DNA from: Herpetosiphon geysericola
GTDB lineage: Bacteria > Chloroflexota > Chloroflexia > Chloroflexales > Herpetosiphonaceae
Direction: 5' to 3'
DNA length: 64,000 bases
Assembly: GCF_001306135.1 (NCBI RefSeq)
Contig: NZ_LGKP01000012.1
Coordinates: forward strand, 1 to 64,000
Positions 15,656 to 24,554 of this stretch are shown one piece after another. The notes beneath the pieces are model-generated. The model was not told the DNA's origin and did not search any database. It saw only the letters and a program-made list of their open reading frames with translations. Every line of letters begins with the position of its first letter. Positions within the stretch are counted from its first letter, which is position 1. The position numbers were made by a program, and so were the translations under genes.

Positions 15656-16588
15656 ATGCAACTACGTCAACTTGGTAAATCGGAACTGCGAATTCCTCGG
15701 CTCGTGATTGGGGGTAATGTTTTTGGCTGGACGGTTGATCGGGCGCAAAGCTTTCGTTTGCTTGATGCCTTTGTCGATGCAGGCCTGAATGCAATCGACA
15801 CTGCTGATGTCTATTCTGCATGGGTCGAGGGCAACCAGGGTGGCGAATCGGAAACCATCATTGGTGAGTGGATTAAACAACGGCAGCGCCGCGACGATCT
15901 GCTTATTTTGAGCAAAGTTGGCGCTGGCACAGGCCTTTCTAAGGCCAATATTGCTCAAGCGATTGATGGCTCATTGCAACGCTTGCAAACCGAGTACCTT
16001 GATCTCTATCAAGCCCATGTTGATGATGCTGAAACGCCGTTGGCAGAAACGCTAACTGCATTTGGCGAGCTGATTCAACAAGGCAAAGTGCGGGCAATTG
16101 GGGCCTCGAATTATAGCGCTGAACGCTTGCAAGCAGCGCTGGATATTAGCCAGCAGCATAATCTGCCTCGCTATGAAAGCCTACAACCGTTGTACAACCT
16201 CTATGATCGTGACAGTTATGAGGGCGATGTAGAAGCAGTTTGCCAACAAGCAGATGTGGGCGTGATTCCCTATTCAACCTTGGCCTCAGGCTTCTTGACT
16301 GGCAAATATCGCAGTGAAGCCGATTTGAGCCAAAGTGCCCGTGGTTCGCGCGTGCGGAGTTATCTGAATGAACGTGGTTGGGCGATTCTCAAGGCGCTTG
16401 ATGAGGTTGCTGCTGAATTGCAGGCAACGCCTGGGCAAGTGGCCTTGGCATGGCAAATTGCGCGGCCAAGCATTACTGCACCAATTGCCAGTGCTACTAC
16501 GCTTGATCAAGTTAACGATCTGATCAAGGCCGCCAAGCTCGAATTAACCCCTGCTGCGCTTGACTATTTGAACCAAGCTAGCCAATAA
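15656..16588 (+). CDS. Aldo/keto reductase
   Basis: A 310-residue NADPH-dependent oxidoreductase with the AKR barrel: NAIDTADVYSAW (catalytic Asp and Tyr), ILSKVGA (Lys), DLYQAHVDD (His), IGASNYSAERL (cofactor Ser-Asn) and IPYSTLASGFLTGKY. The pattern resembles the YghZ/AKR11-12 groups that act on small aldehydes; the substrate cannot be named. The ATG at 15656 is chosen because GAAGG lies ten bases upstream and MQLRQLGKSELRIPRL is the usual N-terminus. It is apparently a single-gene unit. Confidence 0.9.
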   Translation: MQLRQLGKSELRIPRLVIGGNVFGWTVDRAQSFRLLDAFVDAGLNAIDTADVYSAWVEGNQGGESETIIGEWIKQRQRRDDLLILSKVGAGTGLSKANIAQAIDGSLQRLQTEYLDLYQAHVDDAETPLAETLTAFGELIQQGKVRAIGASNYSAERLQAALDISQQHNLPRYESLQPLYNLYDRDSYEGDVEAVCQQADVGVIPYSTLASGFLTGKYRSEADLSQSARGSRVRSYLNERGWAILKALDEVAAELQATPGQVALAWQIARPSITAPIASATTLDQVNDLIKAAKLELTPAALDYLNQASQ

Positions 16589-16859
16589 ATCGTTTTCAGG
16601 CTCGCTATTATGAGCGTTGATTTTAGAGGTGAAGCCGCTTTGCTAGTGGCTTCATCTCTTGCTCCAACGATCAATGGTAGGGGTGTTTGTAGCTCAGTAG
16701 TAGCTTCGCTAGACCTATTTGCATAACTCAAGAGATCAGTGCATAATATTCAGTATCTGCATTTTTAGCGCCGCCTACCTCAATGAAATATCCACAGGTA
16801 ACTCCACTGCTAACTACGGTCATTTGGTAGGGTTTGGCAAAGCGCTACAAGGAGGACTG

Positions 16860-19800
16860 GTGAATCGTTTCCTTCCACGTTGGGCTGTGATTTTCAGCTT
16901 ACTCACCTTGGTGATTAGCTTATTTGCACAGCCAGTCGCTACAACAGCGCAAAAAGCTCCAGTAACGGTTGATACGAATCCTATAACCAGTGATGGTGTT
17001 GCTGAGGCTGTGAAAGCTTCGCCCCGCTTGATTGTAGAGTTGGAATCACCTGCCTTAGCTGCTTGGAGCAAAAGTACCAATAAGGCTCGTACCGCTAACC
17101 AACGTTTAGACCTTAAGGCTGCCGATGCCAAAGCCTATCTGGCACAATTAGAGGCTGAACAAACCCTCTTTGTGGCAGATATGAGCAAAGCATTGCCAGG
17201 CTCAAGCGTTGCAACCTTCATCGATGAATTTGGCGCTAAAGACGAACTGCGTTATAGCGTGGTTTTCAACGGGATGACCGTGAACGTTGGCGATGCCAAA
17301 CGTGACGATGCCCGTAAGATTTTAGCCTCATTGCCAAACGTCAAAGCTGTGCACCTTGACTTGCCACAACAAGCAGATTTGCACTTGAGCAATACGTTGA
17401 TTGGTTCACCAGCTCTGTGGAACAGTGCTGAAATTGGGGGCCGTAGCAATGCTGGGGCTGGGATTAAAATTGCCTCGATGGACGGTGGCGTGCACAAAGA
17501 TGCGCCAATGTTTAGCGGTGTAGGCTACAGCTACCCACCAGGCTATGAGCCAAACGGCTTGGGTGATACCCAAAACAATAACGGCAAAATTATTGCTTCA
17601 CGGACTTACTTCCGCGATTGGGACGGCCCAGCTAATGGCGACCAAAACCCATGGCCAGGTGTGAATGGCACGCCTCACGGTGTTCACACCGCTGGGATTG
17701 CTGCTGGCGATGTTGTAACCGCAACCTTTAGCGGCTTGACCTTGCCATCAATGAGCGGCGTCGCACCTAAAGCATGGATCATGAGCTATCGCGTGTTCTA
17801 TGCAAGTGTCAACGGGATTGGCTCGTTCTACAATGCTGAAGGGATTGAAGCCCTTGAAGATATTGTGGCCGACGAAGCCGACGTGGTTAACAACTCATGG
17901 GGTGGTGGCCCAGGGAGCATCGGTGGCGAATTCGATGCCCTTGATACTGCCTTGATCAATACCTCAAATGCTGGGATCTTTGTGTCAATGTCGGCTGGGA
18001 ATGCTGGCCCTAACAAAGGCACCTCAGATCACCCATCAGATGAATATATTGTGGTAGCAGCCAGCACGACCCAAGGCACCTTTGCTGCTGGGCGTTTGGA
18101 TGTGACCCAACCAACCCCAATCTCACCAACCTTGCAAACGATTCCGATTGCAGCTGCTGGGTTTGGCGCGCCAGTCAATAGCGTTGCAACCTTGCCTTAT
18201 TTACCAGCAGGGGTAGCTCAGCCAGCGAATAACTTAGGCTGTAATGCATTCCCAGCAGGGACATTCACTGGCAAAATTGCCTTGATCGAACGTGGTAGCT
18301 GTGAATTCGGGGTTAAGGCCTTGAATGGCCAAAACGCCGGTGCTAGCTTTGTCGTGATTTATAACAATGCAGCTAATGGCAATACCTTAATCAATATGGC
18401 TCCTGGTGCTGTTGGTGCTCAAGTAACTATTCCAGTGATTATGATTGGCTATACCCCAGGCACTGGCTTGGTCAACTGGTATAACCAACATGGCGCTGCT
18501 TCAGTTGCTGAAATCAACCCATCGACCTACATCGCTGCAAGCACCCCAGACGTCATTGCTGGCTTTAGCAGCCGTGGCCCAGGCGTTGGCGATGTTTTGA
18601 AGCCTGACGTAACCGCTCCTGGCGTGAATATCCTTTCGCATGGCTACACCCCAGGCGCGACTGGCGAAGCCCGTCACCTTGGCTATGGCACTGCATCGGG
18701 TACCTCGATGGCAGCACCGCATGTTGCAGGGGCAGCAGCCTTGTTACGCCAAGCGCACCCAAGCTGGACCAACGATCAAATTAAATCGGCATTGATGAGT
18801 ACCTCGAAGTACATTGGGGTTACGGTCGCTGATGGTTCACCAGCTCAACCCTTAGATATGGGCGCTGGCCGGATCGATTTGAGCAAAGCTTCAAACCCAG
18901 GTGTCTTCTTAAGCCCACCAAGTTTGAGCTTCGGCCAAGTCTTGAGTGGCACGACCAAATCAATCTTGGTGACGGTCACCAACGCAACCAACGTTGCCGA
19001 AACCTATAGCATCAGCACCCAATACACTGGTGCTGGCTTCAACAACATTACCCCAATGGCTGGCGTAACGCTGGCTGCCAATACGATTGCTGTCCCAGCA
19101 AATGGGAGCGCTCAATTCACTGTAACCTTCAACAGCTTGGCTGGACGTGGCTATGGCGATAATCAAGGCTTTATTGTGCTTGATGGCCCAACCCACGATG
19201 CCCACATGCCAGCTTGGGCACGGGTAACCAAGCCCGCTGCTAATGTTGATGTGTTGGTGATTGATAACGACGGTAGCGCATCGCTTGGTGGTGCATACAT
19301 CGATGTGACTCGCTACTACACTGAAACCCTTGAAGAAATTGGCTTGAGCTACCAAGTCTTGGATGTTGATGATATGGCTGGCAGCGTTAGCACCTTCTTG
19401 CCACCAGCTGAAGAACTGTATCCATATAAAGCGATTGTCTATTTCACTGGCAACTACGACCGCCGCAACGGTGAGTTTACGGTTGCAACCCCATTGACCG
19501 CGCTGGATATGGATCGCTTGACCGAATACGCCAACAATGGCGGGACGATCATCGCGATGGGTCAGAATTTGGCTCAAGTGCTCAATTCAACGAGCACCGA
19601 CACTGAATCATTCTTCTATGCGAGTGTCTTGAGTGGTGAGTTCCTGCGCCCTAACATTAACTCATCGAACGTGGTTACGGTTACCAAACCATTGACCGCT
19701 ACCACCCAAGCTCCAGCAGTCTTCCAAGACATGGAAATTAACATCAATGCTAACTTGGGCGACGGCGCTCGCAACCAACGCAGTGTTGATGCCCTTGAGT

Positions 19801-20336
19801 CGCTGTATGGCACCGACTTCGATCCAAACCGCGATCAGTTGATTCGCTCATTGTTCTCGGTTGCTGGTGAAGAAGAAGCGACGACTGGTCGCTACCATCG
19901 TGCGCAACCAACCTTGGAAAACCCAGGCATCAGCTATTTGGGTCGCTCAATCTACACCACCTTCGGCCTAGAAGGGGTCAACAACTTGACTGGCACCACT
20001 AGCCGCCAAGAATTGCTCGAAACCTTCTTTAAAGTCTTGTGGGACGATGCAACCGGCATGATTTTGACCACCCCAAGTGGCTCACAAACCATGTTCGATG
20101 TTGATTTGACCTCAGAGTACGATGCAGTGCCAGTCGAATATCGCTGGGACTTCGGCGATGGCTCAGCCATTGTTACGACGCCAGCTGGCACACCAGTTGG
20201 CCATACCTATACTGACCCCGACATGACCTACACGGTTCGGGTAGAAGTGACCGATAGCTATGGCAACAAGACGATTGTAACCAAAGAAGTAGGCGCAACT
20301 CAAACTGTCTACTTACCGGTGGTTGGCCGCAACTAA
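16860..20336 (+). CDS. Large secreted subtilisin-family serine protease (S8) with PA and PKD domains
   Basis: This 1158-residue protein starts at GTG 16860, with AAGGAGG four bases upstream and a signal peptide (FLPRWAVIFSLLTLVISLFA) right after. A propeptide precedes the S8 catalytic domain: Asp208 (ASMDGGVHKD), His273 (TPHGVHTAG), oxyanion Asn in VVNNSWGGG, and Ser616 (ASGTSMAAPHVAG). A protease-associated domain is inserted between His and Ser (IALIERGSCEFGVKALNGQN region). After the protease come a beta-sandwich region (VFLSPPSLSFGQVLSG onward), an acidic region, and a C-terminal PKD domain (YRWDFGDGS...TYTVRVEVTDSYG). The chain ends TVYLPVVGRN, the YLP tail discussed in the findings. It likely digests protein outside the cell. 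Confidence 0.93.
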   Translation: MNRFLPRWAVIFSLLTLVISLFAQPVATTAQKAPVTVDTNPITSDGVAEAVKASPRLIVELESPALAAWSKSTNKARTANQRLDLKAADAKAYLAQLEAEQTLFVADMSKALPGSSVATFIDEFGAKDELRYSVVFNGMTVNVGDAKRDDARKILASLPNVKAVHLDLPQQADLHLSNTLIGSPALWNSAEIGGRSNAGAGIKIASMDGGVHKDAPMFSGVGYSYPPGYEPNGLGDTQNNNGKIIASRTYFRDWDGPANGDQNPWPGVNGTPHGVHTAGIAAGDVVTATFSGLTLPSMSGVAPKAWIMSYRVFYASVNGIGSFYNAEGIEALEDIVADEADVVNNSWGGGPGSIGGEFDALDTALINTSNAGIFVSMSAGNAGPNKGTSDHPSDEYIVVAASTTQGTFAAGRLDVTQPTPISPTLQTIPIAAAGFGAPVNSVATLPYLPAGVAQPANNLGCNAFPAGTFTGKIALIERGSCEFGVKALNGQNAGASFVVIYNNAANGNTLINMAPGAVGAQVTIPVIMIGYTPGTGLVNWYNQHGAASVAEINPSTYIAASTPDVIAGFSSRGPGVGDVLKPDVTAPGVNILSHGYTPGATGEARHLGYGTASGTSMAAPHVAGAAALLRQAHPSWTNDQIKSALMSTSKYIGVTVADGSPAQPLDMGAGRIDLSKASNPGVFLSPPSLSFGQVLSGTTKSILVTVTNATNVAETYSISTQYTGAGFNNITPMAGVTLAANTIAVPANGSAQFTVTFNSLAGRGYGDNQGFIVLDGPTHDAHMPAWARVTKPAANVDVLVIDNDGSASLGGAYIDVTRYYTETLEEIGLSYQVLDVDDMAGSVSTFLPPAEELYPYKAIVYFTGNYDRRNGEFTVATPLTALDMDRLTEYANNGGTIIAMGQNLAQVLNSTSTDTESFFYASVLSGEFLRPNINSSNVVTVTKPLTATTQAPAVFQDMEININANLGDGARNQRSVDALESLYGTDFDPNRDQLIRSLFSVAGEEEATTGRYHRAQPTLENPGISYLGRSIYTTFGLEGVNNLTGTTSRQELLETFFKVLWDDATGMILTTPSGSQTMFDVDLTSEYDAVPVEYRWDFGDGSAIVTTPAGTPVGHTYTDPDMTYTVRVEVTDSYGNKTIVTKEVGATQTVYLPVVGRN

Positions 20337-20360
20337 GCTTTAGTCGTTGGCTGATCTTCT

Positions 20361-20400
20361 CGCCAGGTGCTTGGTTCAACCCAAGCGCCTGGCGTTTTTT
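20361..20400 (+). terminator. Terminator of the subtilase gene
   Basis: CGCCAGGTGCTTGG pairs with CCAAGCGCCTGGCG across a six-base loop, with one G-T pair, and a run of T follows. A TATAAT at 20410-20415 directly beyond it may be the -10 box of the next gene, though no matching -35 is seen. Confidence 0.88.
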
Positions 20401-20447
20401 TACCTAGAGTATAATGAGCCAACTGCTCCGTATGCCTGAGGTTGCTT

Positions 20448-21677
20448 ATGATTCACTCAATAACCTTTCGCCGCTGGAAAAGCTTTCTGGATACAACCCT
20501 CTACCTCGACCAAATGATGGTCTTAATTGGCATGAATGCTAGCGGCAAATCGAATGTGCTTGATGCTTTGAGCTTGTTAAAAGCCTTAGCCGATGGCGAA
20601 GAATTACAAGAAGCTCTAGGCAATTTGCGTGGCGGAGCTGAGTGGTGTGTTTTACAGGGCTACGGTTCGTTCGAATTAGAGGTTGAGATTCATCAGAATG
20701 AAATGGATAACATCCAAGAGAAATATATATATACGATTAGGATTAATGTAAAAAATAACATATATATTGAATATGAATCTTTAGAATTATATGAAGAAAA
20801 AGATAAAGGATTATTTTTATATAGAACAGAAACCAATAATGATGATTCTAATATATTCAGATTAGATATTCTAAGTGAAAATAATTCTTATGATAAAATT
20901 GGAATTACAACATCAGGAGAAAGTATACTAAGTCAAGTATTTAAAATAAATGATAATAAATTAGTTAATAGCACCATTAAATATATCATTCAAATATTTC
21001 GTAATATATTTGTTTTCGATCCAATACCTAATAGAATGCGTAGTTTCTCAAAAATATCATCTTTATTGATAAAAGATGGCTCTAATATAAGTGGTATCAT
21101 TGCTTCTTTTGATGAGGAATTTCGCAAAGGTCTACAAAAACAAATATCTGATTATATAACACGTCTCCCTGAGCATGATGTTGGTAAGGTATGGGTCGAA
21201 AAAGTTGGTAAATTTAATAGTGATGCAATGATCTATTGTGAAGAAACATGGCCAAATGGTCAGACCTTTACCATTGATACTCGCGGCATGTCTGATGGAA
21301 CGTTGCGCTTTTTGGCAATTCTGACGGCTTTATTGACCCGGCCAGAAGGCAGTAATTTGATTATCGAGGAAGTTGATAATGGCTTGCACCCATCACGTGC
21401 CAAACTACTGCTGGAGATGTTGCGTGAAATTGCAGTCAAACGGAATATTGATGTGCTGGTTACGACCCATAATCCTGCCTTGCTCGATGCAATGACTCCT
21501 GATTACATTGGCTTTATCACGGTTGCCCACCGCAATCCCCAAGGCTATAGCGAATTAACCTTGCTCGATGAGCTTGATGCATTGCCTAAACTATTGGCGA
21601 GCGGTGGCGTTGGTTATTTGGCAACGACTGGCAAACTTGATCAAGCAATTGAGGCTGAGCAGGAGCAAGGGGAATGA
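20448..21677 (+). CDS. AAA/ABC-type (RecF/OLD-like) ATPase, candidate defence protein
   Basis: A 409-residue SMC/RecF-like ATPase of the AAA_21/AAA_15 type. Walker A is GMNASGKS (residues 28-35) after the typical N-terminus ITFRRWKSFLDTTLYLDQM. The ABC-like signature is RGMSDGTLRFLAIL, and Walker B is NLIIEEVDNGLHPSRA, followed by VLVTTHNPALLDAM (H-loop region). ATG 20448 is chosen because it has GAGG upstream. The centre of the gene (about 20690-21250) is strikingly AT-rich and uses ATA/AGA/TTA codons unlike its flanks. The next gene, a PIN nuclease, overlaps by ATGA. The pair resembles ATPase-plus-nuclease defence modules; no specific known system is claimed. Confidence 0.85.
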   Translation: MIHSITFRRWKSFLDTTLYLDQMMVLIGMNASGKSNVLDALSLLKALADGEELQEALGNLRGGAEWCVLQGYGSFELEVEIHQNEMDNIQEKYIYTIRINVKNNIYIEYESLELYEEKDKGLFLYRTETNNDDSNIFRLDILSENNSYDKIGITTSGESILSQVFKINDNKLVNSTIKYIIQIFRNIFVFDPIPNRMRSFSKISSLLIKDGSNISGIIASFDEEFRKGLQKQISDYITRLPEHDVGKVWVEKVGKFNSDAMIYCEETWPNGQTFTIDTRGMSDGTLRFLAILTALLTRPEGSNLIIEEVDNGLHPSRAKLLLEMLREIAVKRNIDVLVTTHNPALLDAMTPDYIGFITVAHRNPQGYSELTLLDELDALPKLLASGGVGYLATTGKLDQAIEAEQEQGE

Positions 21678-22186
21678 AGCAAGTTTTAGTTATTGATACC
21701 TCAATTCTCTGTGTTTGGCTTCAAGTTCCAGGTAAAACAACCTGTGGCTCCCATGATCATAAATGGAATTATTCAAAAGTTAAAACAATTATTGAAAAGT
21801 ACATCGAGCAGGGTGCTACGATTGTTTTGCCCTTGGCTTCGTTGATTGAAACAGGTAATCATATTGCTCAGGCTGATGGGGATATTTTTCCTATAGCTCA
21901 GAGACTGATGGATATAGTGGGTAAAACGTTAAATGACGAAAGCCCATGGGCTGCATTTACAGGTCAGCCTAACTTAGAGCAACAATTGCGATCATTAATT
22001 AACTCATGGCCTGAACAAGCCAAACACAAACTTTCGTTTGGTGATGCAATGATTATTGATGTGGCAGCATTTTATGCAAAAAATTATGCTGTTGAAATAT
22101 TAACTGGTGATGCTCAATTGAAATCGTTTGAGCCAGCGCCACCCAACCTACCTTTAACTTTGATTCCTCGCCGCCATCGCAAATAA
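21674..22186 (+). CDS. PIN-like ribonuclease domain protein partnered with the ATPase
   Basis: This 170-residue protein has a PIN-like acidic set: Asp8 (LVIDTSIL), Glu59 (SLIETGNHI), Asp124 and Asp129 (LSFGDAMIIDVA) and Asp146 (ILTGDAQLKSF). PIN domains are metal-dependent RNases and are common toxins and defence effectors. The ATG lies inside the ATGA that ends the ATPase gene, so both proteins are made together. No antitoxin-sized gene is next to it, which argues against a simple VapBC pair; the ATPase may be the control partner. The substrate is unknown. Confidence 0.75.
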   Translation: MKQVLVIDTSILCVWLQVPGKTTCGSHDHKWNYSKVKTIIEKYIEQGATIVLPLASLIETGNHIAQADGDIFPIAQRLMDIVGKTLNDESPWAAFTGQPNLEQQLRSLINSWPEQAKHKLSFGDAMIIDVAAFYAKNYAVEILTGDAQLKSFEPAPPNLPLTLIPRRHRK

Positions 22187-22187
22187 A

Positions 22188-22223
22188 AAGCCACCCCAAT
22201 CACAAACGTGATCGGGGTGGCTT
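22188..22223. terminator. Bidirectional terminator between PIN gene and thrS
   Basis: AAGCCACCCCAATCAC pairs with GTGATCGGGGTGGCTT with one imperfect pair and a four-base loop. Convergent genes end on each side (22186 plus, 22234 minus). A-rich sequence on the left gives the T-run on the minus strand. Confidence 0.88.
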
Positions 22224-22233
22224 GCTTCGCGAA

Positions 22234-24045
22234 TTATTGATAGTTCGCCACTTCATCCTTGATGCGGACAATAAACTCATCGACGCTGATTGAGCCGAGG
22301 TCGCCGCCAGCACGTTGGCGTACCGCGACTGCGCCGTTTTCCTCTTCTTTATCGCCCACCACCAACATATATGGAATCTTCAGCTTTTGGGCATCGCGAA
22401 TTTTGGCATTCATACGGTTGTTGCTGGCATCAACTTCAACTCGCAAGCCTTGAGCATTCAGCTTGGCGGCCACAGATTCAGCGTAGGCCACGTGGCGATC
22501 GGTAATTGGCACTAACGTGACTTGTACTGGCGCCAACCAGACCGGAAATGCCCCTGCATATTGTTCGATCAACGTGCCGACGAACCGCTCGATCGAACCA
22601 AATGGCGCACGGTGAATCATAATTGGCCGATGCTTTTGGCCATCTTCGCCCGTGTACTCAATTTCAAAGCGCTCTGGCAAGTTGTAATCGACTTGTACCG
22701 TGCCAAGTTGCCATTGACGGCCAAGCACGTCGCGGAAGATGAAGTCGAGTTTTGGCCCGTAGAATGCGGCTTCGCCTTCAACGACTACATAATTCAAGCC
22801 TTTCTTTTCGGCAGCATTGATAATCGCGTTTTGGGCTTTTTCCCACACTTCATCAGAGCCGATGTACTTGGGATTGCCCACCTCACGCAAGCCAACCCGC
22901 GCTTGGAAGTCCTTCAAGCCCATCGTGCCAAACACAAACAGAATCAAATCAACGACTTTCAAAAACTCTGCTTCGAGCTGATCAGGCGTGACGAACAGGT
23001 GCGAATCATCGACCGTGAACGAGCGAACCCGCAGCAAACCCGTTAATTCGCCGCTATGCTCGTAGCGATAGACCGTGCCAAACTCGGCTAAGCGCAAGGG
23101 CAAATCGCGATACGAGCGTGGTTCGCTGGCATAAATTTCAATGTGATGCGGGCAGTTCATCGGCTTGAGTAGATAAATTTCGCCCTCTGGATTTTCAGGG
23201 TCATCATTGGCAATTTCGCTCATTGGCGGAAAAATGCCATCACGATAGGTATACCAGTGACCGCTCGTTTTGTAGAGATCGATCTTGCCCATATGTGGCG
23301 TGACGACAGGCAAATAGCCACGGTCAATTTGGGCTTGACGCAAAAAGCGCTCTAACACATCGCGTAGAATTGCGCCCTTGGGCAGCCACAACGGCAAGCC
23401 AGCGCCGACTTTTTGCGAGAAGGTAAACAAGCCCAGCTCACGCCCAAGTTTGCGATGATCGCGCTTTTTGGCTTCTTCTTGCTGCCACAAATAATGATCA
23501 AGTTCTTCCTTTGATGGCCAGACCGTGCCATAGATACGTTGTAACATTGGGCGTTTTTCGTCGCCGCGCCAATAGGCGCCCGAAACCCGCAACAACTTAA
23601 AGCCATTGGCTGGAATTTCGCTCAAGCTTTCGACGTGTGGGCCTTTACATAAATCTTCAAAAGAATCATGTTTGTAGGTTGAGATAATCGTGTCGGCGGC
23701 GGCTTTCTCGCCATATTCATCTTCGCCTTTTGCCAAGCCAGCGAGCAATTCGAGCTTGTAGGGCTGATCTTTGAATAATTCACGGGCTTCGTCTGCTGAA
23801 ACTTCACGATAAGCAAAGCGATGTTTGGCCTTGATAATTTTGCGCATCTTGGCTTCGATGTCTTTGAGATCATCGGGCGTTAATGGCCGCGGCAAATCAA
23901 AATCGTAATAAAAGCCATTTTCAACTGGCGGGCCGATCGCAATTTTGCCCTCGGGGAAAATTTCAAGCACAGCTTGGGCCAACACGTGCGCCGTCGAGTG
24001 GCGCAACCGATACAGCGGGTCATTATCTGGGTTAACTGGTGCCAT
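22234..24045 (-). CDS. thrS: Threonyl-tRNA synthetase lacking the TGS domain
   Basis: This enzyme charges tRNA-Thr. The protein has 603 residues and starts with the N2 editing domain (LRHSTAHVLAQAVLEIFP, with editing motifs HSTAH and later KGPHVES), then the class II core: motif 2 (TVYRYEHSGELTGLLRVRSF), zinc ligands in MNCPHHIEIY, motif 3 (IMIHRAPFGSIERF), and an anticodon domain (LAPVQVTLVPI to the end). The ~60-residue N-terminal TGS domain of the usual ~640-residue enzyme is absent. AGGAG before the ATG at 24045, with repeat-like non-coding DNA further upstream, shows this is the true start. A threonine-type T-box leader lies 1.1 kb upstream, ahead of two other genes on the same strand. 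Confidence 0.96.
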   Translation of the reverse strand: MAPVNPDNDPLYRLRHSTAHVLAQAVLEIFPEGKIAIGPPVENGFYYDFDLPRPLTPDDLKDIEAKMRKIIKAKHRFAYREVSADEARELFKDQPYKLELLAGLAKGEDEYGEKAAADTIISTYKHDSFEDLCKGPHVESLSEIPANGFKLLRVSGAYWRGDEKRPMLQRIYGTVWPSKEELDHYLWQQEEAKKRDHRKLGRELGLFTFSQKVGAGLPLWLPKGAILRDVLERFLRQAQIDRGYLPVVTPHMGKIDLYKTSGHWYTYRDGIFPPMSEIANDDPENPEGEIYLLKPMNCPHHIEIYASEPRSYRDLPLRLAEFGTVYRYEHSGELTGLLRVRSFTVDDSHLFVTPDQLEAEFLKVVDLILFVFGTMGLKDFQARVGLREVGNPKYIGSDEVWEKAQNAIINAAEKKGLNYVVVEGEAAFYGPKLDFIFRDVLGRQWQLGTVQVDYNLPERFEIEYTGEDGQKHRPIMIHRAPFGSIERFVGTLIEQYAGAFPVWLAPVQVTLVPITDRHVAYAESVAAKLNAQGLRVEVDASNNRMNAKIRDAQKLKIPYMLVVGDKEEENGAVAVRQRAGGDLGSISVDEFIVRIKDEVANYQ

Positions 24046-24049
24046 TGGG

Positions 24050-24189
24050 AAACTCCTAGAAAGTCAGAAGTCAGAAGTCAAAAATCAAAAATGTCCTACG
24101 ACCATCTAAAGTCAAAAATCCCTACGAAAATCAGAAGTCAAGGTAATCATGCGATTTTGACTTCTAACTTTTGACTTTTGACTTTACTT
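24050..24189. repeat. Repeat-word cluster in front of thrS
   Basis: AAGTCAGAAGTCAAAAATC units on the left and their reverse form (TTTTGACTTCTAACTTTTGA) on the right face each other, so the stretch can fold on itself. Related CTTTTGACTT words occur at 6484-6535 and 24484-24515. It holds no gene; it may contain a thrS promoter, but none is clear. Confidence 0.6.
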
Positions 24190-24414
24190 TTACCAACACG
24201 GCATGAGATGGCGCGGGGCTTCTTGGCGTTGCGCCAAATCGCGTTGATAGACTAATTTGAGCATTGCAGCGCGATATTCAGCGCTTTCGATCAAGTGCCA
24301 GCCCTCAGCTTGGAGTTCGGCTTCCATCGCCGCCCGATCCGACCATTCACGAGCCTCGGCGGCACAGGGAGCGTCGCCCTGAACCGGGGCATAGGCAATT
24401 AAGTATTCCACCAT
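24190..24414 (-). CDS. Small hypothetical protein (74 aa)
   Basis: I do not recognise this protein. A strong ribosome site (AAAGGAG, eight bases before ATG 24414) supports translation. It looks soluble and helical (REWSDRAAMEAELQAEGWHL, then SAEYRAAMLKLVYQRDLAQR) with two cysteines (Cys17 and Cys73). It lies between the T-box-controlled membrane protein gene and thrS, all on the minus strand, so it may be co-transcribed with them. Confidence 0.65.
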   Translation of the reverse strand: MVEYLIAYAPVQGDAPCAAEAREWSDRAAMEAELQAEGWHLIESAEYRAAMLKLVYQRDLAQRQEAPRHLMPCW

Positions 24415-24479
24415 AGTTCTGCTCCTTTAAGTGCGTACCAGTGTCAGTATCACTTTCGTCCAGAACAATCACCCCCCTT

Positions 24480-24553
24480 CTGAAAAAGCAGAAGTCAAAA
24501 AACAAAAGGCAAAATTGGCTAATCTATGTTCTATGCTCTTTGTTCTATGCTCT
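24480..24553. repeat. Repeat words (AAGTCAAAA type and TTCTATGCTC type)
   Basis: A GCAGAAGTCAAAAAACAAAAGGC word is followed by TCTATGTTCTATGCTCTTTG and a second TTCTATGCTCTG. The same two words, adjacent but in the other orientation or spacing, occur at 6484-6600. Confidence 0.55.
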
Positions 24554-24554
24554 G

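Noticed and set aside
18960..19577. 205-codon minus-strand frame opposite the subtilase
   Set aside because: Antisense shadow of a certain gene, with unusual composition and no start signal.
22522..23046. 174-codon plus-strand frame opposite thrS
   Set aside because: Lies wholly inside thrS, with no ribosome site and no family-like sequence; thrS itself is certain.
24050..24189. Thr T-box or other leader directly in front of thrS
   Set aside because: The stretch is made of AAGTCAAAA-type repeat words; no T-box sequence or specifier stem is seen here, unlike 25187-25455.
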